NCBI GenBank assembly: GCA_027559495.1
Contig: JAMXSV010000021.1
Coordinates: forward strand, 496,001-560,000
Direction: 5' to 3'
DNA: 64,000 nucleotides
From: Aurifilum marmelostoma
Lineage: Eukaryota > Ascomycota > Sordariomycetes > Diaporthales > Cryphonectriaceae
The notes under the pieces are model-generated. The model was given only the letters and a program-made list of their open reading frames with translations, was not told the DNA's origin and ran no database searches. Numbering within the stretch: position 1 is the first letter of the stretch; every line of letters begins with the position of its first letter. The position numbers and the translations under genes were made by a program. Positions 23,623 through 36,473 of the stretch are shown here, piece by piece.

Positions 23623-25249
23623 ATGAGTTGTAAGACTTTCTCTGTCTCCCTATTCCTATACGTCGTCCTGCCTATCTTTGGGGAAGCATGCCTACCACAG
23701 CGTTGCTTTCCCTATCTCAGGAGTAGCTGGACATCCCGTGTAGCCCTGCGGCGTCTCCCCTCTCGCCCTACAATGCCACCCTGACTTGTGCCCAACATGC
23801 TGACCGCAACTCCTCCTATCACAGTCTCAACTATGCTCAACCGGCTGCATGGCCAACCCGAAAGTTACGACAAGAAGTATATCCCCAGCCCTGCCTCTGT
23901 CTCCTCGGCTCCACGATCGGCCTATCTAACAGTCTGCTGCGACCAGGGCCAAATACCGCTTCGGCAGAACACTGGGCGCAGGCACCTATGGTATCGTCAG
24001 AGAGGCCGACAGCCCAGAAGGCAAAGTAGCTGTCAAGATCATCCTCAAGAAGAATGTCAAGGGCAATGAGAGGATGGTGTACGACGAGCTGGACATGCTC
24101 CAGCGTCTGAAACACCCTCACATCGTCAAGTTCGTTGACTGGTTCGAGTCGAGGGTGAGTCTTGCCTCCCACGACGGTCTGCGCAGTGATATGGGAACAC
24201 AGAAGCTCACGCGCAGGACACAGGACAAGTACTACATCGTCACGGAGTTGGCGACCGGTGGCGAGCTGTTCGACCGGATCTGCGAGCAGGGCAAGTTCAC
24301 GGAGAAGGATGCCTCTCAAACAATCAAGCAGGTGCTCGGCGCAGTCGAGTACCTCCATACCCGGAATGTGGTCCACAGAGGTGAGCATACGTGCCCTTGG
24401 CTGCCAGATGTGAGCACGAGAGGTGGCTGACAAGAGTGGGAACGACTCGCAGACCTCAAGCCCGAAAATCTTCTCTACAAGCACAAAGCGCAGGACTCAG
24501 AACTGGTACTCGCCGACTTTGGCATCGCCAAGATGCTTGACAGCAAAGACGAGGTCCTGACCACCATGGCAGGGTCGTTCGGCTATGCGGCGCCAGAAGT
24601 GATGCTTAAGAAGGGCCACGGCAAGCCCGTCGACATGTGGTCCATGGGCGTTATCACCTACACGCTGCTGTGCGGCTACTCGCCGTTCCGGTCTGAGAAC
24701 CTGCAGGACCTGATCGAGGAGTGCACCAACGCGCAGGTGGTCTTCCACGAGCGCTACTGGAAGGACGTTAGTGACGACGCCAAGGACTTCATCATGTGCC
24801 TGCTCAAGCCCAACCCCGATGATCGGTGGTCTTCTGCCGACGCCATGAAGCACCCCTGGCTCAGCGGCGAGAGCGCGACGGACCACAACTTGCTGCCCGA
24901 GATCAAGGCCTTCATGGCCAAGGCCCGCCTGCGGAGAGGTATCGAGATGGTCAAGCTGGCGAACAGGATCGAGGCCCTCAAGATGCACGAGGACGACGCC
25001 GAAGACTCCGACATACCCGACGTCATGCCCACCGAAACGGCTGCGGCTGGCGTCGGTGCCAGCGCCAGCAGCAGCAGCAGCTCGGCGCAGCCCCCGGAGG
25101 GCGGGAGCAAGCTGGCCAAGAAGCTCAAGGGCGCCATCTTCCGCGAGGTCGTACTCGCCAAGGTGCGCGAGATGAAGGAGCAGGAGCAGACGCTGAAGGT
25201 AGCAGAGCAGGTGGAGAAAGACGCCAAACGCCGCAGCATCCACGAGTAA
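23623..25249 (+). CDS. CMK1: Calcium/calmodulin-dependent protein kinase, CaMKI-like
   Basis: Ser/Thr kinase activated by Ca2+/calmodulin, cytosolic. Five exons: 23623-23629 (only 7 nt: ATG AGT T), 23825-23876, 23947-24154, 24224-24380 and 24453-25249; 406 residues. The spliced start MSFSTMLNRLHGQPESYDKK fits fungal CaMKs and is not present in any single open frame. Kinase motifs: glycine loop GAGTYGIV (about 30-37), Lys50 in VAVKIILKK, HRDLKPEN (140-147), DFG (163-165), and Thr in the activation loop LTTMAGSFGYAAPE, the position phosphorylated by CaMK kinases. The segment ARLRRGIEMVKLANRIEALK (about 297-318) is the expected autoinhibitory and calmodulin-binding helix. A Ser run and a Lys/Glu-rich helix end the protein. 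Upstream leader is long and pyrimidine-rich. Confidence 0.95.
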
Positions 25250-27419
25250 ACCGCCACGGTCCGTGTCATCTTGTGGTGGATAAAATAGGCGTCGAAAAGG
25301 AAATCAGAGGGTCCTCATTGTCGGTTGAAAGTCATGGAGTACCGGTTCGGAGTGTTCCCCCCCCCCCCAACAACCCCTTTCATATTTCTCTAGTTTCCCT
25401 CTTGTTACCGTAGAGCCTTGTTCTTCGTTTCAAACCTCTTGCGCGTGGTTTTATCTGGCCATGAAGTCGATTATCGCTTTGCTGTGCTCGCTTGGGGTAC
25501 AGCTGGAGTACATTACTTTCTTGGAAACATAGTGCTGTGCGGGGATCACATGGCCCCAGAGTTTTGATGCTGCGTGAGCACCGTGATAGGACGGCGAAAA
25601 CGCACAGAAATACAAGCAAGCCATTATTGGCATAAGATGTACAAGCGCACGCACATACTCCTCCCCACAGGCCCATATAAAAGCTCGTCACGAGTCTCTC
25701 GATCCCCCCCCTCTCTGAAGGCATCGGTCTCATCAACTGTTCCATGTCCAGAAAGGTACTCTTATGTATGATGTTTGCGAGTTGGTCAATTGCCGTGCTT
25801 TTCTTTATGGGTCAGACCGCCATGACTTGCCGGCTCCTGCCGTGCTCGACTACCTAGACAAGCGGGCAGCCAGGAGCGTGCAGGCGGCATGAAATCACCC
25901 CCGAGTCAGAAGGTCGCATCGAAGGATCGTATTATCTACAACGCTGCCATGCTCCAGCGCAAAAGCCTGAAGGGGGGGGGGGAGGGACGGTGCGCAAAGG
26001 GAGCCGGGCATGGCTGCCGGTCTCGTATCACGGTAGCCGAGGGCATAATAGCGGATCATAGTGTATAATTCGTAGGATCTGTAGTGTATATATCGGTATA
26101 ATCCTACGTTGTTGGCTGATCCTTCACGACCGATACCCGCTTAGCCAGCCACTACTACTTTTGCTTAATATGATGGGGTTTTTGCTGAAAATGTTGTTGT
26201 GAGTCTGTTAATCCAGCATAGCAATCGGACAATGAAGCACTCGGATTCGTTATCTCTTCTGAAGTATAATTCCCAACCCTTCACATAATGTCCAACTCAA
26301 ATCCTGTCAGACTTCAACTGGGGGGAAGGAATTATCCTCCGTCGGTGTAAGCCATTCCTACAAGATGCAAGCAGCATTTGTCTCTATTTCTCTCTGTATG
26401 TGCCTCTTCTTTCTTTTATATTTGTACCTCGGCTTATTCAATCCAATACTGTGCGGTCCCTTTTGCTAAGACAAATCTCCTGGTCATCGCTCACGCAACA
26501 TCCGATCCAGATTTCTTTATTCCCCCTCGTTGCTGAGCCGTCAGCGCTGCTGAGTACCCTCTTGCATTTTGAGAAGTGGCGGCCTCTTGACTCTCACATC
26601 AAAGCCATGAGAAAGAAATTGAATTAGAAGAAGAAGAAGAAGAAGAAAAGGGACTTGTGCTCGCTCGGTCGGCCCAGAAGTACAATCTCTATTTCGCCTT
26701 GCTGGACTGTCTTGCCGAGAACTTATACCGGTCCAGCTTAAGTAAGGGATCCACTGCACCCTATAACAAAGTACACTGAGTGACATGTCGAAAGTAAAAT
26801 ATCTGGGCCTGTCTACAGTACCTGGCGCATCCCTCCTTTACTTTGACTCTGCAGCCGCGCTTTGGCGCATAGCTGAGCTCTCTCGACGGTCATCTTTCCC
26901 CATTGTGCCTTCCCTCCACACTTTTACTTGTATAAAGCAAGGCCCACTGCCGTCATAACCCACTAGTGATCCTGAAACTCCACTGTTTTTATCCCCAAGC
27001 ATTTCCTCAGCTTCAACTCAATCCCCTGTCTCTCATACTTAATTTCCTCTGCCAACGTTGGAGAGGGTACAGTATTTCCGTACCAAACGGCCCCCATCCC
27101 CTCCTCCTGCAATCCCTCGCCGAGTGCCGACCGGTGCGTCCGAGCGTGTGTCTATTTTCATTCGATTCTTTCTCTCCGCTGGACCGTTGACGACTATTTC
27201 ACGCCTTCTGTACCCACTGCCAGTGAAGGTTCAACAGCACCTGATGGTATTATCGAATAATACACACGACCAGCCCTTGTAGATTAAAGAAGCACCCAAG
27301 GCGTGAGGGAACGGCTGACAGGCCCCAACTCGAGACGGCCGATCGATCAAAACCAAGGACAGTGACGGCGACTGGAGAAGGTATCCAATGTTGAATCCTC
27401 TGGGGCGAGATTGTCAAAA
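25250..27419. other. Intergenic, 2.2 kb, with homopolymers and a GAA repeat
   Basis: No gene recognised. It contains C12 (25357-25368), G11 (25972-25982) and a GAA trinucleotide repeat (about 26627-26648). The right end is C/T-rich and probably the leader of the Clr5-domain gene. Confidence 0.5.
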
Positions 27420-29289
27420 ATGGGGACTTCTCTGGACGAGGACACGACACCACCCCTCACGGCACTCACGATGCCCACTCGCAGCGCAGACAACGCCGCC
27501 GCTCGAGAACGGACATGGGCCCAATATATGCCGAGGATACGACAGCTCTATGTGGACGAGGGGAGGACTCTGAAGGAGGTAATTGCCATCATGGAGGCGG
27601 ACCATGGTTTTATAGCCTCGTAGGGAATTTCCATTCATCGCCCCAGATCAGAGAGAGTGTGTGTGAGCATCTCAGCTTTGGAGCGGAGGGGAACAAGCTG
27701 ACACAGATATGTGACTCATCTCCCCACAGGGCCAAGATGTACAAGCAGAGACTCAGGAAGTGGAATTTTCGGAAGAATATCCGGCTGCACCTGCACGAAG
27801 ATGATCCAGGCTATGCTGCACTGGTTGACATGCTGGGCGACGGCAGCAGACGGCAGCAGATAGAAGGAGGTGGAGGGAGTCCGTCTGTAGGGTCCAGGGC
27901 ATGGCCGATGTCAAACGAGATCCAGCTGGCGAATGGTCAGGTTGTCGAATTCGATCGGCTTGCTTCACACCTGCGGCGCAAGATGCTATACAAGAGATAT
28001 TCGTCCCATGGGACCTTGACCGTGACGAACGCTCTCAGGCCACCTGATAGGTTTTATATGTGTGAGGAGGTGCTTAACAGCACTCGCACATATATCGTAA
28101 GTCCTTTTCTCTTCCCCTCGTCTTCTTGACACCTGAATTTTCCTCATTCAATTGTTTGACCATCCCACGCTGATCAACTTTTGGTGGGAAACTCCCACGA
28201 CCAACAAATGTCGAATAGTTTGGACGATTCAGAGACTCACTCACCACCATCTGCGATATCGACGCTACTCGTGTCCTAGATGCCCCACTAGAGAGGTGGA
28301 ACAAGTTCTTTTTCACCCTCCGTGGGCCACTATCGTCGCCCGCTCGTTTCGACCGTGTTCTCGCCCTCATGCGCCAAGCCCCGGAGGAGCTGCGCGGCCT
28401 GCTCGCCAGCCAGCCAGCCTCCATCCTCAGCAGTTTCTTCATGTTCATGGTCTATGTGGCGCGCTGTCTCCAGCTCCTGCGGGAGTCAGATGAGAAGCGC
28501 CAGTTCTCGAGCGTCATTAGGGCTCTGATTAGGTATGCGGCAGCCCTCACGACGCAGGGTATGGACCAGCAACACCAGCAGCAAGATGAAGGTGCCTTCT
28601 TTCCCACACCCTTGTCATCACCCCCATCATCTTCAGCCTCATCACCGACCACTGCCGCCAGGACAGTTCCTCTCTGTAGGCCAGGACACCCCCTCCCACA
28701 GATGTTACGTGCCCTCGCACGTGTCGACGATGATCAGCTGTATCCGCTCGCCCTTAGGGCCTGGAAGCTCTCATGCCAGAGCTGGGATGAGCTCGTGCTC
28801 GCCTCCTCCTGGGAAGAAGGAGGCTTCACCAACATACCGCGCCCAAGAGGGTGCTGCACGACGATAAGCGATTGGCTCAACTTTGTAACAGTCGCCCCGC
28901 CCTCGGAGATCCCACCAGAAGCGGTCGAGATTGTCAACGATACGCTTTCTGCGCTCCGGAACCAGCACAGCGAGGAGACAGCGGCGGCGGTGGACGACAT
29001 GTGGCGGTACGCCATAAGCATCGAAGAGGTGGCAGGCCAAGGGACGCTGAGGCCCGAGGCGCTGCGCGAGTTCCTTCTCAACAATGGCATGAGCGAGTTG
29101 TATTTCGAAGTGCTGCACGAGGGCGATACGGGCAAGGCGAACGTGATGCTGCTGCGAAGCTTCGAGGACGGGCGGCGGGGGCTGCAATTTCTGGACTGGC
29201 TCGAGGAAGCCTTTTGGGGGTGGGGAGACCATGAGAAGAGCGTGTCGATTGCCCTGTGGAGGGCGCAGCTGACGGGGGATCTGTTGTGA
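27420..29289 (+). CDS. Clr5-domain protein of unknown function
   Basis: Exons 27420-27619, 27730-28096 and 28219-29289 encode 545 residues. Residues about 30-95 form a Clr5 domain: WAQYMPRIRQLYVDEGRTL then KEVIAIMEADHGF, interrupted by intron 1, then KMYKQRLRKWNFRKN. The domain is named from S. pombe Clr5 and is common at the N-terminus of filamentous-fungal proteins; a DNA- or chromatin-related role is suggested but unproven. The rest (about 190-545) is mostly helical and has no domain I recognise; it includes a Pro/Ser-rich insert near residue 325 and an acidic, Trp-rich end (FLDWLEEAFWGWGDHEKS). An ATG nearer the domain (27471) is an alternative start. The third-exon acceptor (AATAG at 28218) is chosen because it keeps phase and excludes an upstream in-frame stop. 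Confidence 0.82.
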
Positions 29290-30516
29290 TGGGTCATGTT
29301 GTTTGAAATCATATCACCAGGATGTATCAACCTTCTTAAGAAGGTATATGTCCTTACGGCAAACTAAGATTGTTCTATAGTCAAGATCAGTAGAGACATA
29401 TCAGTCTTGAGAGCGATGTGAAGAATGGGGGGCCGAATTGCCAAGATAATGACAAACCAGGTATTAATCAAGTTGGAGGCGGAAATCTGTCAACTTGACT
29501 TTCAAGACCTTTTTTGAATAATTAACTGCCAGACAAATCAGCAGACGATAATCCCCCATAAGGGTAGCAGAGAAGTTCATCTCTGTATATCAAACACATA
29601 TGTAATATAGTGAAAAACCTGTCCGTTCGTTAAATAAGTCTGTATCTATCTATCTATGCATGAACCTTGAGGCTTGTGTTTACTGATCAAGCAAATTCCG
29701 TGGCCGCTTTCTCTGCTAATTACTTTCCTGCACAGTCAGTAGATCAAAGCAAGCACACAAGTAATCTAGCCAGAAACGTCGCCTTTTAGTTTTTCTCCCT
29801 TCCTTCTTTTACAATTCAAGACATGTTACCTGGTATTAATCCTTATGAGCAACACACGCCAGGGAAGAACAGAAGAAGAGGAACACCGAGGAAAAGACGC
29901 TTTTAGAAGCAGTAATTATTTTCGGAGATGAATACGGCAAAGAATCAGGCACTCCAGCAAATAGTCTGCCTCTGGACGACCCCTGAGGGAAAGAAGACCC
30001 TAATGGTGACAGTAAAGAGCAGGCAAGACAATAAGATCATAGGTATGTCAAGTATGTTGGCTCAGAGACCAAAAGAAACCAGGCCCCAGCCTGGTACATA
30101 ATATATGTGTTAAGTATCTGGTATCTGCGCATAAAAGCGCTCCCATGGTAACTGGCTACCTGAGTCCTCATTCCCTTCCTCATCCATGCTTTCTTTTAAC
30201 TTTTGGGTATAATTTCCCTCCTCTCTCTTCCTAGATTCTCCCGAAACACCAATATATCATCCCATGAAATCATACAAAAAAACATACACACGAAAAGATT
30301 ATTGCCCAGCCAGGGTCTCCTCGACAAAATCCCCACCTCATTGAGATCAGTCCATCCCAGAGCGCTCCCAAGAACAAAGAAGAGAAAATTGCCTGTCCCA
30401 GCCCGAGATTCCCACCCAGATATGCATATAAGCGCCGGACAGATTATGTAAATGAGAATGAATTATTGCCCTCCCTCCTCCTGTGGATCTTCCTCCTTCT
30501 TCCTCTCTTCTTCCCT
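29290..30516. other. Intergenic, AT-rich, between convergent genes
   Basis: About 1.2 kb, noticeably more AT-rich than its surroundings, with a CTAT tetranucleotide patch near 29645-29660. No gene or repeat family recognised. Confidence 0.45.
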
Positions 30517-32172
30517 TTACTGGGCTTGGTTCAGCTCTTCCATGACGACATCGCACAGGTGCTCATATCGGGTCGCGTCGAACCTCTTCCTCTTCCAGCC
30601 GCTCATCCTGAGCCTGTCGATGCGAGCCTGCCGGTCCTTACTCCGCAGCTCATCCAGCTCGCTGTCGCAGCTACTGGCGAAGCTCATACTGCTGCCGCTC
30701 CGGCTCCTGCCGTAGCTGGTAGCGGTGCCGGCACTCTGGAGGCTCAACCTGCGCAGCGACGCCGCCATGACCGATGCCGTGTCGTGCAGGACCGGTGACT
30801 CGGGGGAATGGTAACCACCATCCTGCTGCTGTTGCTGGAGGCGGAGGTCTGCCTCGAGAATCTCGTCGAGCGCGACCATGTGGCTAGTGACCTGCGTCTT
30901 GAGCGAAGACAGCGTCTCGCAGTACCGCGCCAGCGACTGTGTGGGCTCCAAGTCGCTGGACAGGAGGTTGGTGTGCACGTAGAAAGGGGGAAATTCCTCG
31001 CCGCTGCTGCCGTTGTCGCCGTCGTCGGTCTCGCCCGCGCTAAGCTCCTCGCCCTCACTGATGGAAGGCATCGGTGGCGGCGGCGAGGACGATGTTGCCG
31101 GTGGTGCTGCCGGCATGTCGACCAGCTCGTGACGGGAGGCGCGCTTGTTGATGCTGCTGCTGGTGGCGGTAGCCGTGTTGGAGACGGGTATCTCGGGCAG
31201 CTCCTGCCGCATGGCGCCGGCGGTAAAGTAATCGTCATCGAAGCCCAGCGTGGGTGAATCGGGGCGAATTACAGGCTCAGGAAGGGTGAACGACCACCGG
31301 GTTCTGTCCCGCGGCAGCTCAAACGAGACCTGCTTCTTCTTCGTCGGAGGCGCCCTGCCGCTGCCGCGTAAGGGATCCTGGTGGTTGTGTAGGGCCAGGC
31401 TGGACTTTCTCGAGATGGTGGATGTTGGCGTCGACGCGCCGCAGTCTGGTGTCCAGGCACGAGAGGAAACAGAGCCGGAGGGGGAGTGCAGGCTCGGCAG
31501 CGAGGACGCGGCGGAGCTGGATCTCGTCTGGGAAGACGCGACCTCCTCGGCAGTCCGGATGAGGGCGGCGGCGCGCTCGTAGTGGGCCCGTGCCTGCTGG
31601 AGGAGAGTAATCCTGTAGGACGAGGCGGGCGCGAGCGATCGGGCGCACATCTCGAGTGATGTCGCGGCGTAAAAGCTGAGGCAGATCAAGTACGCCGGCT
31701 CGACCAGAGACTTGAGGCACAGGGTTAGGTTTGAACTTGTCCTTTTCATTCCTTTTTTTTTTTTTGTTTAAAAAAAGACCACAGAGTTCTATGGGTAGAA
31801 TTCAACACTCACCGTGTTTCTGAGATTACTCAGAATCTCATTGCACCGTGCTGAACACGCGCGGAACCGCCGAGTAACGTGGTACCGTTTGATCTCGGCG
31901 ATGGATCGCTTCCACTCGGCCGATGTGCTCGGGATGCTGGGCAGTGACGCGGGTATCTGCTGTGACTGTCGCCTCAGGGAGGACCTGACGGGTGGCCTCG
32001 AGAGTTTTATTATGGGGGTCACATCACTGACGTTGCGCCTGTGTGCCGGAGAGACTGGAGGTGAGTACGAAGCCCGCTTGCTGGGGGACACCGACATGGG
32101 CCTGGAACCGAAGCCCGTGGTCCCCGTGGGGCTTGGGCTGCTCAGCATGAGGGGGATGAGGCCTTTGGGCAT
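30517..32172 (-). CDS. Uncharacterised Ser/Pro-rich protein with helical core
   Basis: Exons 32172-31813 and 31710-30517 encode 517 residues. The upstream reading frame continues only from a GTG, so I start at the ATG at 32172 (MPKGLIPLMLSSPS). Residues about 1-85 are Ser/Pro/Arg-rich (SPSKRASYSPPVSPAHRR). Residues about 85-195 are helical, with alternating helices such as RRFRACSARCNEILSNLRN and RITLLQQARAHYERAAALI that resemble TPR or MIT-like packing, though I cannot assign a family. The remainder is low in complexity with acidic stretches, a Gln run and a basic C-terminal helix (RMSGWKRKRFDATRYEHL). The intron branch point CCTAACC supports the acceptor at 31711; a nearer AG would break the frame. 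Function unknown. Confidence 0.7.
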
Positions 32173-35100
32173 GATTTGTTGTGTTGATGCTACCTGCACG
32201 ATGGTGATGGTGGTAGTGGTGGTGGTGGTGGGGAGCTAGCTGGCTGGTTGTGGACCTGGGCTCGAGCGGTGTTGGGTGGGGAGGCCCGACGGGACGAACT
32301 GGCTGTCCAGGGGCTCACTATGGAATCCGGAGGGCAGAGGGGGGGCATGTATCTATCTCCCACTGTTGTCGAGATCGGTGGTGGACTTGTTGCGTGGCGA
32401 TCTACCCCTTCTATCAAAGACCGGGCAAGGGGGGATGACGGATGAGGAGAAAGCCCACGAGGTGGCTGTGATGGTCCCGGGTACGACGAGGACGAAGGCG
32501 TCGATGACGGAGCAATGAGACACCAATTGGCGTTGATAACTGAAGAAAAAATATAGTCTGATGAGGTCCTCGAGTAACAACTAGGTCGTCGGGGTTTTTG
32601 GCGGCTGTTGGACTTGGCTTCTTTGCTTGTCCTGACTGCCGTCCTCGTTCCACGGTTCCAGTGGGGAATATCTGAGAGCGAGGGCTTGCACGCAGCACAC
32701 CGTGGGTCTGGGGACAGACCCAGCTCGAGCAGGACCTGACGACGAGTAGAAGACACAGTTGCTGGGTCAAGCTGATCGTTACAAGGATTGTTGTATAGAT
32801 CGACAGGCTGGTCTCAGAATCTCAGACACACACAACAATAATTGTTCTGAAGGTCGTGGGCGCGGATGACGAAATTCGGGAAACCGTCCGGGTGTGGTTG
32901 AGACAGGTTTCGCGTATAATAGCAGGAGTGGAAGGGAAAGCGGGTGCTTTTTTTTCTCTCTCTCTTCGGGACTTATTCGTTGTCCTGGTTCAGGGCGGGG
33001 GTAGGACGGGGGAATGATAACAACAGAGAGAGGGGGGAGAGGGAGAAGAAGAGAGATGAAGACTTGGGTACTAAGGAGGACAGAACGACCGGCACTTGTG
33101 GGAAGAAATTAAAAGTGGATATAGGAAAAGGTGTGTGATCGCCGTCCGTCTATCTGATGGGGAGAAAGAGAGAAGATGAGGGAGTGTGCGTGTGTGCGCC
33201 TCCAACCACAAAGGGAAAGTCGGGGTTGGTCAACGATAAACCTTAAAGATAGAAAGGAATAAGACAGAATTGGACATAAACACTGTGTGTCTAGAGAATT
33301 GTAATAAAAAGAAGATCGGATCAACGACTGACTGAATTGACTGAACTGTACGATCAAGAAGAGAATGTTCAAGAGACAGAAAGAGAGTTAGAAGAGAACG
33401 AAGGAGAAGAAGATTGCACAAGAGATGAATAATGTGCGGACAGCCCAGCACAAGAAAATAAAAATAAAAGGGAGCATAAGATGAGATTTGAGCCAGCCTG
33501 GCATCGTCCAAGCCCTGGATGAACTCGCGTCAACAAAACTGCCCTCCACTCTTCCATCCGGTGACCATCTCGTGTGCTCGTGCTCAAATTACCTCGTCCC
33601 AAGTAAAATCTGACGCCCGCAGTCGTCGCCCACGGGGGCCCTGGCCAAGCATCACCGACAAGTTCCACTCTACACGTTCTCCCCCCTCTCGAGCTGTACC
33701 TTGCAGAATCGCCCGCATCCAGGTGGAGGACGAGGGCGAAGGGTGGAGGATGGGATAAGAAGGGTGGGGAGGACCCAGCTGCACGGGTCCCTCCCTGACC
33801 TCCTCGCTCATGACAGACGCTGGCTGGCTGGCTGGCTTGCTGGCTGGGTTCTTCCTTCCTTTTGCTGAGATAAAAAAAAAAAAACGACAAAAAAAAAAAG
33901 AGGAGGCAGGCGCTTGCTACTCCTGTTGCTGCTGCAGCTGCAAGGGGGATTGGTTGGGATTGTTTGGAAGGGGGTAGCTCAGATAGCTCCTCCCTAGGGA
34001 GATCGATCCGGTGTTCAGAACAGAAAGTACGATGGATACTATTGCCTCTTTGGGCTGCTGGCTGCCAGGGGTCGTTGAGAATGGGCTCGCGCAATTTCTG
34101 ACAGCTGCCACGGTCAACCCGGGTGTCATCTACACAATGTGCACTAGAGCAGGAGCAGAGTAGTACGGTTAGTACAGCACATACATCTGTACTATGGTAT
34201 CACTGCACTAGGGCACAGAGCAACAGGGGGCTTACAGCACACACACAGCGCAGCACAGCTACAGTACCTGAGTACCTGATCGGCAGCGAGGAGGGGCGAA
34301 ACCGTGACAGGCCCGAAGCTAGGGACTCGCCTGTGGAACCCGCTAAAACCCTCCACCGCACGCCCCATCGCGTGGTACTATACAGCACCGACCTGCGCTC
34401 AGATCCGTGTTTCCCTCCTGGCCCCTACAAACTCACTACATAGTGTGTATGATACTTTACTCACTATGGCCGATGGCTTTGCTCTAGCGCTCAATTGTCG
34501 TACCATTGTTTCTGGCAAGCTGGGAAGATACAACGTCGTTCCTTGGAGGGGTAAAAAAAGGAACACAAAGAAAAAGAAAAGAGAAGATTGACCCTGAGTG
34601 GTGCATACCGACTACTTCTTGGTACGTAGTATTTGGCGCTGCAGATCATCCTACCGTAGCATTGCATCAGCGCTCACTACTACCTCACGTCGCCCCCAAG
34701 GAGCATCAGACATGCGACGGCAACGATCGATCTCTCTCGATTCCTTGGTACTACTGTGTAAGTACTATGTAAGTAGGCAAGGTGGGAAAGGCGGTTCGTG
34801 AAACCAGATGCAGATTCAAAACAAGCAAGCCACCTCCAGCATTTGATGGAAAATAATACCCAGTGCTTTGTAATGCAAGAGGGAGAGGTAAAAAATAGAA
34901 ATAACAATCAAACAGTGGCTCCAGCAGAGGGGTGAGGGGCACTGACTGGCCCTCGCACTCGTTCCTCTTTTTTAGCCTTCTTCTTCGCTTAGCACATAAG
35001 CGAGCAAAAGAGAGGAGAAGAAAGACAGAGGGAGAGGAGAGAGAGAGAGAGAGAGGGAAAAAAAAAAAAAAGGACAGGAAAACACCCACATTGTCGCCCG

Positions 35101-36473
35101 CAGCCAAGCGCTGCTCTCCACGCGATGACGGTCTCGACACCTTTTTTTAATTTCCGGCTCCGAACCCCACGGCGCGTGCCACGGGGCATCGCTCCCCCAT
35201 TCGTCCAGTCGTGGTGAAAGAAGAATTATCACCTAGAATAGGAAGAGAGAAAGAAACAGCAGGGAAGAAAGAGAAAAAAAGAAAGAAAAGAAAAAGAAAC
35301 AGAATGGAATAGACAGAAAAACGAAGACGGAGTGAAAGTAATCGCTCACATTTCGAGGGGCACACAGTTGGTCGGCCACCTGGGCAGTAACCACATGCAG
35401 CCATCAACAGACAGTGATAGCTCTCCCTCTTTCTCTGCTCTCCCACACCTTCACTTCATGCTCTTCCTCGCTCTTTCTTTTCTGTTGCCTCTCTTTGAGT
35501 TTTTCCCTTTTCCAATCGCGACGGATGATTAAACCTCACTTCTCCCTCCATCTCCGAGCCGCCCGTGATGAAGCAAACACGATCCTCCGCCCCACGGGTT
35601 TCCTCCGCCGTTGCCGCTCCCACCTGGCGCCCAACCTTGATTATTCAGGGCGAGCAAGGGCTGGGAAATGACCCTCGTATCTTACAACCTCAACTCCTAA
35701 CCCTTATTTTGATTCTTTTTTCTAGAAAGAAACAACAAGATGAAAAAAACGCTTCTTCAATCCTGGTACCGAACCACCGGGAACTCCACCTCATGTCCCC
35801 CCCCCCCCGGCCTCGTGGCTATAATGCTACATACGTAAGACTACACGGACAGTCAAAGCAAGATTCCCTAGACTCTTTGACGTGATAAGTAGTAGGAATC
35901 CATACAATCCATTCACGACCGCGCCTTTTCTCTTTCTGTCCTTGTTTTTTTCCTGGTGGGTATATGCAATGGGGGCCGCGTGTTGAGTTTTACTTGGTAC
36001 GACCCTGGAGGGGACAATCGCGTACTCAAGTTTATAAGCGGGGTTCACTTTATCATGTGCCTATACTTGTATATGTAGTATAAGATCCTCATCCTTCTTC
36101 ACCGCTGAAACGTTGGGGGGCCGAACCACAGCCAACCGTTTTGTCATCATCCTTACGTAGGACGTCAAGGTGTGCCAGCGAGGTTTGGTTTGAGAAGACG
36201 GCTTGCTCACGTTGTGGTAAGCAGAATATCGCTCATCCGATCGGCGTCCCATATGACGGACAATAGACGACGGACAACGTGGCTTCTCACGGGCTTGCAT
36301 GTCTTAGGAAGTTGTTTTCCTGAGATCATGGGACCCTCCCGGTCCAGTGGACCCGTTGGCTGCAGGACAAGACTCTCGTGTCATGGCGTGCACTCTGAGC
36401 GGCATGTTTCTTAACTTTTTGATATATCGGGGATGTACATCAGCTAGATGGTGGTAGGACTTGTACAACTTCT
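32173..36473. other. 4.3 kb without a supportable gene; homopurine and simple repeats
   Basis: The open frames here are low in complexity and lack splice support. Contents: a GGT-type repeat at about 32199-32232, A12 and A11 tracts near 33870-33899, a GA repeat with A14 at about 35036-35073, a long purine-only-like stretch at about 35228-35310, C12 at 35797-35808, and two AGTAC-rich patches (34160-34280 and 34605-34775). The left end must hold the promoter of the 30517-32172 gene. Confidence 0.5.

Noticed and set aside
23241..23633. 130-residue open frame ending just inside the CaMK start
   Set aside because: Pro/Ser-rich translation of a C/T-rich leader; the CaMK start is defined by its spliced N-terminus.
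33369..34094. 241-residue open frame on the minus strand
   Set aside because: Phe runs and low-complexity Ser/Gln from simple repeats; no domain and no splice support.
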